A stretch of DNA of 47,098 nt from NCBI GenBank assembly GCA_944323285.1, contig CALURV010000019.1, positions 1 through 47,098 of the forward strand. Reading direction: 5' to 3'. Of the stretch, positions 9,465-15,892 are shown in pieces. Every line of letters begins with the position of its first letter. Positions within the stretch are counted from its first letter, which is position 1. Source of the DNA: Candidatus Gastranaerophilales bacterium (GTDB taxonomy: Bacteria > Cyanobacteriota > Vampirovibrionia > Gastranaerophilales > Gastranaerophilaceae). The notes under the pieces were generated by a model. That model searched no databases. It saw only the letters and a list, made by a program, of their open reading frames with translations, and was not told the DNA's origin. The position numbers and the translations under genes were made by a program.

Positions 9465-10010
9465 ATGGCAAAATTTGTATGTAGTGTATGCGGATATACT
9501 GTAGAAGCAGATAAAGCACCTGAAAAATGTCCAATGTGCGGAGTAGGTGCTGATAAGTTTAAAAAAGTTGATGAAAGTCAAGGTTTAAGCTGGGCAACAG
9601 AACATGTAATAGGTGTTGCAAAGGGTGTTGATGCTGAGGTATTACAAGGATTAAAAGATCATTTTATGGGTGAGTGTACAGAAGTCGGAATGTATCTTGC
9701 AATGAGTCGTCAAGCTGAGAGAGAAGGGTACCCAGAAGTAGCTGAAGCATATAAAAGATATGCGTTTGAAGAAGCAGAACATGCTGCTAAATTTGCAGAG
9801 CTTTTAGGTGAAGTTGTAACTCCATCAACAAAGAAAAATCTTGAGATGAGAGCAGAAGCTGAATCAGGTGCTTGTGCTTCAAAAATGGCTATTGCTAAGA
9901 GAGCTAAAGAACTTGGTTATGATGCAATACATGATACAGTTCATGAGATGGCAAAAGATGAAGCTCGTCATGGTCAAGGTTTCCAAGGATTATTAAAAAG
10001 ATTATTTTAA
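9465..10010 (+). CDS. Rubrerythrin with N-terminal rubredoxin domain
   Basis: A 181-residue protein. The rubredoxin-like iron site is made by CSVCG and CPMCG in the first 30 residues. The following four-helix ferritin-like domain carries the diiron ligands in EEAEHAAKF and in [13 protein letters not shown]. Rubrerythrins reduce hydrogen peroxide in anaerobes, drawing electrons through the rubredoxin site. Here the rubredoxin part is N-terminal (the reversed order). A strong AAGAGG site precedes the start, a TATAAT at 9411 may be its promoter, and a hairpin terminator follows at 10076. It suggests an oxygen-sensitive lifestyle. Confidence 0.93.
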   Translation: MAKFVCSVCGYTVEADKAPEKCPMCGVGADKFKKVDESQGLSWATEHVIGVAKGVDAEVLQGLKDHFMGECTEVGMYLAMSRQAEREGYPEVAEAYKRYAFEEAEHAAKFAELLGEVVTPSTKKNLEMRAEAESGACASKMAIAKRAKELGYDAIHDTVHEMAKDEARHGQGFQGLLKRLF

Positions 10011-10015
10011 TAATG

Positions 10016-10065
10016 TCACAGAAAAAATTCACGACAAGATAAAAGTGTGGTAATAGATTAAATTA
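10016..10065 (+). repeat. Dispersed intergenic repeat, copy C (internally deleted)
   Basis: GAAAAAATTCACGA, the start of the repeat, is followed shortly by its usual tail AATAGATTAAAT. The ~120 bases between are missing. It lies directly after the rubrerythrin stop. Confidence 0.6.
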
Positions 10066-10075
10066 AATAATTTAT

Positions 10076-10106
10076 AAAAGAGGAATTTAATATTCCTCTT
10101 TTTTTT
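10076..10106 (+). terminator. Rho-independent terminator after rubrerythrin
   Basis: AAAAGAGGAAT (10076-10086) pairs perfectly with ATTCCTCTTTT (10092-10102) around a five-base loop and ends in a T run. Confidence 0.85.
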
Positions 10107-10115
10107 GGTTGACTC

Positions 10116-10146
10116 TTGACTAAAAATTTTTATCAGGTAATATAAT
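10116..10146 (+). promoter_or_regulatory. Promoter of tRNA-Val
   Basis: TTGACT (10116-10121) and TATAAT (10141-10146) are separated by 19 bases. The TATAAT ends nine bases before the tRNA 5' end. The -35 and -10 match the sigma-70 consensus well, though the spacer is slightly long. Confidence 0.6.
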
Positions 10147-10155
10147 AATTGCTGA

Positions 10156-10231
10156 GGGCGTTTAGCTCAGTTGGTAGAGCGCCTCCCTTACAAGGAGGAT
10201 GTCAGGAGTTCAAGTCTCTTAACGCCCACCA
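10156..10231 (+). tRNA. tRNA-Val (anticodon UAC)
   Basis: A 76-base cloverleaf. Acceptor GGGCGTT pairs with AACGCCC, and the D-arm is TAGCTCAGTTGGTAGAGC. The anticodon stem CCTCC/GGAGG encloses CTTACAA (anticodon TAC), and the T-arm is AGGAG-TTCAAGT-CTCTT. The 3' CCA is encoded. A terminator follows at 10235. Confidence 0.97.
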
Positions 10232-10234
10232 TTT

Positions 10235-10262
10235 AAAGAGAGTTTTAATACTCTCTTTTTTA
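10235..10262 (+). terminator. Terminator after tRNA-Val
   Basis: AAAGAGAGT (10235-10243) pairs with ACTCTCTTT (10250-10258) and is followed by Ts. The next 300 bases hold only the repeat copy at 10445 and no gene. Confidence 0.85.
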
Positions 10263-10444
10263 ATGCGTTTATGAGATTGCATTTTATTTTCTTATTTAAA
10301 TTTTGAAAAACCTGAACTATTAAAATACTCTTAAACTTACATTATAACGTAAGTGAAGTTTGATAAGAAACCTAAGTACTAAAAGAGAAAAGGTAACCAT
10401 TATTGCAAAACTTCAGGGATAAAAGCGTTTAATTATAAAGAAAG

Positions 10445-10490
10445 CCCGAAAAAAATTCACGAGAAGCTGAAAGTGTAAGTGATTTAATTT
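10445..10490 (+). repeat. Dispersed intergenic repeat, copy D (5' part)
   Basis: This copy begins CCCGAAAAAAATTCACGAGAAGCTGAAAG... and is colinear with copies G and H through the first hairpin, up to GTAAGTGATTTAATTT, where the similarity stops. The missing 3' part matches copy E at 15519, on the far side of the calpain cluster. Confidence 0.7.
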
Positions 10491-10577
10491 CTTTATTTCT
10501 TAATATAAAGTTAAAAAAACGCAATTTAGTCTTTTATATATTCTTTATATAAATATATACAAAAAGATAAAGTATTT

Positions 10578-13500
10578 ATGGAAAAACAATTTGGTATTGG
10601 AAAACAACAATATATATATATAAATAAAGCTAATAATATTCAAAAAAAAGGAATTGGCAGCTCATATTTATTGAATTATGAAAAAACGAACAAAGATAGT
10701 TTTACATTAGAAAATAAATCTGAAATTCGTAAAGAGTTTGAAAAAGTAAAAAAACAGCAAGGTATAATTGGAAAAGTTTGGGATGGTTTAAAAAACTTGA
10801 TTGGAATGAAATCAGGTTCAAAATATATAGAAACAATAATAAGAAAAGCAGAAAAAGGAGAAATAAAACAAGAAGAAGTCCAAGAAGCAATCGCAAAGTA
10901 TAAAGAAGGACAAAAAACTTGTGTAGATGTTGTTGCTGATTTAGCATCAGGTATTTTATCTATAGGCGCATTTGCTTTAGCAGTTCCAACAGGTGGTGCT
11001 TCTCTCGCAGTAGGATTGGGGCTTTCAACATTCATTGGCGCTGGGATTAAAGTTAGTATTAAGGCAGGAGACGCTTTTACAACAGGAAAAGAATATAATA
11101 AAAAAGATTTATTATATGATTCTTTAACAGGTGCTGTAAATGGACTATTAGCTCCGGTTACAAATGGCATTGGAAATACAGTAACAAAAACAATTGGAGG
11201 GAAATTAGGAATAAAAGTTGCTCAAACTGGTGCGGAAAAAGTAACAGAACAAGCAGTTAAACAAGGAATTAAACAAACAGCAAAAAATGTTATATTAAAT
11301 CAAGCCGTTGATGTTTCTGGCGGAAGTATTGCAAAACGAGTATTAGCACTTGGCGCTGGAATGGCAGTGGATGGTGCATTAGGTGGTGCTTCAGATAATA
11401 TGGTAAGAGCTGGATTAAATGGCGATAATGTTATTGATGCTGGTATTCAAGGTGCTATAGGTGGTGCTATTATGGCTCCTGTAATTGGTGGTGGATTTAG
11501 AATAGCAGGTAAAGCTGGTCAGACAATAAATAATAAAATAATAACGAAAATAGTTCTCCCTGATGGACTTAATACAAAGTTCAGACAAGGTCAAATTGGT
11601 GATTGTTCATTATTATCTATAATTGATGGAATGATGAATAATAAGAAACTTTCGAAAATGTTTAAAAAATCAATTACCAAAACTATAGGTGGTGATTATA
11701 ATGTAAAAATTGGAGACCAAATTGTAAGAGTTGCAAAGGAATCATTATCTGATGAAATGTTATCAGACAAAACAGGAATTAGAATTTTTGAACAAGCTTA
11801 TAAACAATTGACAGGTGATATTGATGGTGGTTTTGCTGAACTTGTGGCAAAACAATTTGGACTTAATCCTGTTCATATTACTAAAGATTTAATTACAGAT
11901 GACCTTCTTGCTACTTTGTCAAAAACTAGTAAGGATACAGTATTATCATTTGGGGCTTTAGTCGATGCTGATGGAGTTATTAGCTCAAGTGGAACTAGAC
12001 ATTATTTTACAATAAAAGATATTAATATTGATAATAAGATGGTAACATTAACAAGTCCTATTGATACATCGGTTAAAATAAAATTATCTTTTGATGATGT
12101 AAAAACAATGGGGATTTCTATAGATGGTGGTAGTATTCAAAAACTTGATTTGCCAAATATTGAAAGAACTATAGATGATAAGGTCTTTAAAGCAGCTAAA
12201 ACACATGTAGATGATAGTGCAGCAAAAAGAGCAGCTGAAATAGTAACTAGTGATGAAGATCTCCAACGTGCTCTTATTAGAATGGCAAAAGAAGAAGGAA
12301 TTGTTATTAGTAAAAAAGAAGATGCTATCCCTATCTTACAAAGACAATTTCAAGGTATTGAACATAAAGATAACTTATTTGTATTAGATATAAATCCTCA
12401 ACAAAATAATGGAATGCCAAAGAGTAATAATTTAATATCAAGATGGTTTATTGATGCAAATAATTTATCTGCGGAACAGTTAATAACATTAACCAGCAGA
12501 GATTTTCAACCGGGACTAGTTCAAGCAAAAGATATTTGTTCAGAATGGGGTCAAGGTAGTCCAATGAATAAAAAATTACAAAAACTAATTCAAAAATTAC
12601 AAAATAATCCACAAAATAATCCTATAAGTGTGCAACAAGCTAGAGAAATAATAAATGCTTGTAAAGCTATGTCTCCGGAAGAAATTTTAACAAAATATAG
12701 TGAGCAAGAACTTGCACAAGCTATTTCTAAAATTAATACAACTATAATAATGCCTTTTAAAAATAATGGTGGATATGCTGCTGCTTTAGCTTCACAATTA
12801 AAAGATGCTATTGCTAAAACTAATGGTGATATGATTACAATAGTAATTCCTGATGATTGTTCTTTATCTGGTTCAAGTATCTTATGTGATACTGTTAAAA
12901 TATTAGATATTTTATTTAAAAATAATGATATTGATAAAAAAGTTAATGTGGTTTTTTCGCCTATGATTCTTGGTGATCAAGCAAAAAAAGTAATTTCTCA
13001 ATTTAGTTCTAAAGATTTTCCAATTGATGAAAAATATTTAATGAGAATTAGTGCAATACGTGCTGATGGGAAAGAAAGTTTTAAAGATGCTAGAAATGCT
13101 TTTAATAGGATTAGAAATGTAGGTAATATTGATATTAGGCTTTCTGATGAATCAATAAAAGCTGTTCATTTTACCGAAACTGAAACTTTTAGACAAATAG
13201 GTAAAGAAAATCCAATATTACAACAACAATTATTATATATGATGCAAGGACCAATAGATGGGAATAATGCTTTATTTGGAGGTTTTGGGCAATGCGGAGT
13301 TATGGTTGTAACTCCAACTGAATCATTTAATATAAATGGAGTCGATTATGCAGGTAAAATTCCAACTAACTCTGTTGGTTTCATGGAAGTTTTAGGGCAG
13401 GAATGTGGGGTATTAAATGATGCTCTTGAAAAAGATACTAAAGGTTTATTTACTAAAGGAACTGGACAACAGTATAGGAGATATTGCGAATGGGAAGGTT

Positions 13501-13580
13501 TGAATGCGCCAAAATCATTTGAAGACAGGATTCCTATTTATGTAGAAAATGGTATTGTATTTGCAAAAAATGCATCATAA
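10578..13580 (+). CDS. Giant protein: glycine-rich module + calpain-like cysteine protease + unknown C-terminus
   Basis: A 1000-residue protein. Residues ~50-320 are the hydrophobic glycine-rich module shared with the kinase-like protein at 1299; for example KYKEGQKTCVDVVADLASG here matches GYKEGQKQCVDIVADIVSG there. Residues ~328-520 resemble the calpain C2 protease fold: GQIGDCSLLSII gives catalytic Cys343, FEQAYKQLTG is the calpain KAYAK-like helix, and RHYFTI gives His475. The usual NPW asparagine is replaced by Ser493 in LTSPID, so activity is uncertain. Residues ~754-768 (IVIPDDCSLSGSS) recall the PRPP loop of a phosphoribosyltransferase, which is tentative. No signal peptide or strong ribosome binding site is seen. 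It is the first gene of a three-gene cluster. Confidence 0.75.
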   Translation: MEKQFGIGKQQYIYINKANNIQKKGIGSSYLLNYEKTNKDSFTLENKSEIRKEFEKVKKQQGIIGKVWDGLKNLIGMKSGSKYIETIIRKAEKGEIKQEEVQEAIAKYKEGQKTCVDVVADLASGILSIGAFALAVPTGGASLAVGLGLSTFIGAGIKVSIKAGDAFTTGKEYNKKDLLYDSLTGAVNGLLAPVTNGIGNTVTKTIGGKLGIKVAQTGAEKVTEQAVKQGIKQTAKNVILNQAVDVSGGSIAKRVLALGAGMAVDGALGGASDNMVRAGLNGDNVIDAGIQGAIGGAIMAPVIGGGFRIAGKAGQTINNKIITKIVLPDGLNTKFRQGQIGDCSLLSIIDGMMNNKKLSKMFKKSITKTIGGDYNVKIGDQIVRVAKESLSDEMLSDKTGIRIFEQAYKQLTGDIDGGFAELVAKQFGLNPVHITKDLITDDLLATLSKTSKDTVLSFGALVDADGVISSSGTRHYFTIKDINIDNKMVTLTSPIDTSVKIKLSFDDVKTMGISIDGGSIQKLDLPNIERTIDDKVFKAAKTHVDDSAAKRAAEIVTSDEDLQRALIRMAKEEGIVISKKEDAIPILQRQFQGIEHKDNLFVLDINPQQNNGMPKSNNLISRWFIDANNLSAEQLITLTSRDFQPGLVQAKDICSEWGQGSPMNKKLQKLIQKLQNNPQNNPISVQQAREIINACKAMSPEEILTKYSEQELAQAISKINTTIIMPFKNNGGYAAALASQLKDAIAKTNGDMITIVIPDDCSLSGSSILCDTVKILDILFKNNDIDKKVNVVFSPMILGDQAKKVISQFSSKDFPIDEKYLMRISAIRADGKESFKDARNAFNRIRNVGNIDIRLSDESIKAVHFTETETFRQIGKENPILQQQLLYMMQGPIDGNNALFGGFGQCGVMVVTPTESFNINGVDYAGKIPTNSVGFMEVLGQECGVLNDALEKDTKGLFTKGTGQQYRRYCEWEGLNAPKSFEDRIPIYVENGIVFAKNAS

Positions 13581-13630
13581 AATTGCTTTTTGTTTTTAAT
13601 ATGTGTAAAATAATTATAAGGATTTAATTA

Positions 13631-14281
13631 ATGAATCATAATAAAATAATAATTTTTTCACCATTGGATGGAATATCTAATATGCCACACAAAAAACAAG
13701 GAAATTCAAAAGAAAAGATAGATTGTTTAATAAAACAATTAATAAAAGGTAAACAATCATCTTTTGATTATATTAAAACGCTTAATGATTTTAAATCAGT
13801 AAATGGTGATAGTGTTATTTATAATCCGCGGAATGGTTCTTATATACTTGAAAATTATTATGTTGTTCCAGGTTATATAAAAGGGGATACGAAGTTTTTC
13901 GATAATCTTAAGTTTTTAAATAGAGCAGGATTCTGTAGAACTTCTGCTCCAGAATTATTAGATATGACAAAAACGCAAGATGATGATTTTGGGGTTGTTG
14001 TATTTAGAATCAACGATACAAATGGTGGTATTATTCTTCCATATTTAGATGTAGTATCAGATGTTTCGCTTGAGAAGAAAAATAAATTTTTTGAAGAGCA
14101 AGAAACTTTACTCAGAAGTGCTTCAGTATATAATCCTGCTGTTATTGAAAACCAAGAAGCTTGGGGGGTAACACCTGATACTAAGAATATTTATATTGAT
14201 TCTTGGGCAAATTTAATAAAAGCATCTTCTCCTGCTCAGAAAAAATCTATAATTGATAGATTAAAAAATTTATTAAAATAA
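13631..14281 (+). CDS. Unknown 216-residue protein in the calpain/NADAR cluster
   Basis: A soluble 216-residue protein with no signal peptide or membrane segment and no family that I recognise. Visible parts are a lysine-rich start (MPHKKQGNSKEKIDCLIKQ), a YNPRNGSYILENYYVVPG segment, an acidic QDDDFGVVVFRI strand and a helical C-terminus. The gene follows the calpain-like gene after 50 bases on the same strand and precedes the NADAR-like gene by 55 bases, so the three may act together. It could be an inhibitor, partner or substrate-handling enzyme, but nothing in the sequence decides this. Confidence 0.65.
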   Translation: MNHNKIIIFSPLDGISNMPHKKQGNSKEKIDCLIKQLIKGKQSSFDYIKTLNDFKSVNGDSVIYNPRNGSYILENYYVVPGYIKGDTKFFDNLKFLNRAGFCRTSAPELLDMTKTQDDDFGVVVFRINDTNGGIILPYLDVVSDVSLEKKNKFFEEQETLLRSASVYNPAVIENQEAWGVTPDTKNIYIDSWANLIKASSPAQKKSIIDRLKNLLK

Positions 14282-14296
14282 TTTAATATAAATATA

Positions 14297-14313
14297 TATA
14301 TAGGCAATTTTTA
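14297..14313 (+). promoter_or_regulatory. 17-base motif shared with the 382 site
   Basis: TATATAGGCAATTTTTA is identical to 382-398. It lies 23 bases before the ATG of the NADAR-like gene, which has no ribosome binding site, so it may be part of a promoter for a nearly leaderless mRNA. Confidence 0.3.
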
Positions 14314-14336
14314 ATTTTAGATTTTTTATTGACTAT

Positions 14337-15506
14337 ATGATGAATATAGATAGTAATATTAAACAAATTTCAGATAAATATTTAAGAGATGGATATATGG
14401 GGACTATTCAAAGTCTTAACAGCTTTAATGACAATAGCAAAGAATGGGATATTTGTTATAAATATAATCCTCCCAATAATATTTTATGTAATTTTTCACC
14501 ATCTTTTTTTATTTTTGATAAAACAATGATTAATTCAATGGAAGGTTTTTTACAATCATTAAAAGTAAAAGATATTGAAACTCAGAGAAAAGTATGTCAA
14601 TTACCAGGTTTTTTAGCAAAAAAAATGGGTAATTATCTTAGAAGAAGCGGACAATTTGATGGAGAACATTTATTTTGGCAAGGTCAATCTATAAATCGTA
14701 ATACATCTGAATACCAAAATATTTTGGATAAAGTATATAAAGCAAAATATTTTTATGATAAAGAATTTCGTGAAACTTTAGCTCAATCTTGTGGTTATAC
14801 CTTAACTCATAAAATAGGTAAAACATCTCCACAAGAAACAGTTTTAACAGAAGAAGAATTTATTAATCATTTGAATGAACTTAGGCATTCTCAATCAATT
14901 TCTGATGTTCTAAATATTTATATAGCTTCAATCAGAAAATTTATACCTAATAATATTAGTGCTTCAATTGTTTCTCATAATTTAGCTGATTTAAAAACTA
15001 CTTTTATAAATTCTAATATATTATGTGGAGAAGATGTATTTAATAAAGAAGGTTATAAAATAAAATTACTTAAAAAGGCCGGTGTTAATAATGTTATACA
15101 AATAGATGCTTCACCTCAAGATCAGGAAAAAAATAGACAAAAATGTAGAGAAAATGGTCTTAGTTATTTCTGTTTTAATTTTAATCCTGAAAACTATGAT
15201 AAATGTGCAAATGAAGATTTAAAAAATTTAATAGATATCTTTAATAAAAATGAAATATCTTATATTTGTTGTAATCAAAGACAAGAATGTAATCCTTTAT
15301 TAGCATTAAATTTTATGTTTAATCCTAAAGCATACCTTTCAGATGCCATTATGTTTGGTTCTCCTAGAAAAAGGACAATAAATAATCTTGCTAAAATAGT
15401 TATGAATCATATTACACCAGAAACGAAAATGTCATTGGGCTGGAATGAAAAATTTGAAAAAGATTTAAATGACCGTAAAAAAGTTATATATGAAATCAAT
15501 GAATAA
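14337..15506 (+). CDS. NADAR (YbiA-like) domain fused to a degenerate tyrosine-phosphatase-like domain
   Basis: A 389-residue protein. Residues ~45-185 follow the YbiA/NADAR pattern: NFSPSFF (52-58), SMEGFLQSLK (67-76), LFWQGQ, FRETLAQSCGYTLTHKIGK and TVLTEEEFINHLNELR. NADAR proteins act on ADP-ribose or related N-glycosides and occur in phage-conflict loci. Residues ~228-345 look like a dual-specificity phosphatase fold (GYKIKLLKKAGVNNVIQID, then GLSYFCFNF). The loop expected to be HCx5R reads ICCNQRQECNP and lacks the arginine at the right distance, so catalysis there is unlikely. The start may be this ATG or the next codon. The domain calls are by eye. The NADAR part is the stronger one. 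Confidence 0.6.
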   Translation: MMNIDSNIKQISDKYLRDGYMGTIQSLNSFNDNSKEWDICYKYNPPNNILCNFSPSFFIFDKTMINSMEGFLQSLKVKDIETQRKVCQLPGFLAKKMGNYLRRSGQFDGEHLFWQGQSINRNTSEYQNILDKVYKAKYFYDKEFRETLAQSCGYTLTHKIGKTSPQETVLTEEEFINHLNELRHSQSISDVLNIYIASIRKFIPNNISASIVSHNLADLKTTFINSNILCGEDVFNKEGYKIKLLKKAGVNNVIQIDASPQDQEKNRQKCRENGLSYFCFNFNPENYDKCANEDLKNLIDIFNKNEISYICCNQRQECNPLLALNFMFNPKAYLSDAIMFGSPRKRTINNLAKIVMNHITPETKMSLGWNEKFEKDLNDRKKVIYEINE

Positions 15507-15518
15507 ATTTGTTCTTGG

Positions 15519-15664
15519 TTTAATTTTTTTGTAAAATGAACAAAAAACTTTATTTTTGAATGAGTTTGTATCCATAGTGAAACAAAGTTGAACAGTGTGT
15601 TCAAAAGATGAGTACTTTGTTAGCAAGGGTGACTGGGCAACAAAGTACGATAATAGATTAAATT
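15519..15664 (+). repeat. Dispersed intergenic repeat, copy E (middle and 3' part)
   Basis: This copy starts in the T-run that ends copy D and continues through the AAAATGAAC...GTATCCATAGTGAAACAAAG section. The second hairpin is a perfect 10-bp stem: GTACTTTGTT (15612-15621) with AACAAAGTAC (15639-15648). It ends in the tail AATAGATTAAAT. D plus E together make one full-length copy. Confidence 0.85.
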
Positions 15665-15690
15665 TTATAGTTAGTTTAATTGAATAAAAA

Positions 15691-15710
15691 AAAAGAGCCT
15701 TTTAGCTCTT
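15691..15710 (-). terminator. Minus-strand terminator without a gene
   Basis: On the minus strand AAGAGC pairs with GCTCTT around a six-base loop and is followed by a long T run. No minus-strand gene ends here; only the tRNA-like relic at 15717 lies just upstream. This suggests the terminator once served a tRNA gene. Confidence 0.55.
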
Positions 15711-15716
15711 AAAAAT

Positions 15717-15793
15717 GGTACCCCAAATAGAAAATAATTGGAACCAAATAATATCCGACATCTGCAAGTTTTATGAGCTAAGGAATATTGCTT
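15717..15793 (-). pseudogene. tRNA-like relic
   Basis: Read on the minus strand, this stretch has a TTAGCTCA box like a D-arm near its start and GGTTCCAAT, resembling a T-loop. It ends in GGGGTACCA like an acceptor with encoded CCA, followed at once by a terminator. ATTCC near the 5' end can pair with GGGGT. The anticodon and T stems do not form properly, so it is not a working tRNA. It could be the displaced 3' remnant left by integration of the element to its right, or a chance likeness. Confidence 0.3.
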
Positions 15794-15892
15794 AATTACT
15801 ATTAAAGAAAGCATTCTGTTTAATCAGATAAGCATTTTAAGTTATATTTGTGCTATATTTTAAGTATACAAGTTCTCTAGGAATTATACAGA

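Noticed and set aside
10676-11170. A 164-residue open frame on the minus strand inside the calpain-like gene
   Set aside because: It is the antisense of the glycine-rich module, whose GGT/GCA codons give proline- and serine-rich frames. It has no ribosome site and the sense frame is far better supported.
14337-15506. An active tyrosine phosphatase
   Set aside because: The loop expected to be HCx5R lacks the arginine and the histidine, so only a degenerate fold is claimed.
15717-15793. A functional tRNA gene on the minus strand
   Set aside because: The D-arm and 3' CCA look right, but the anticodon stem and T stem do not pair, so it is listed only as a relic.
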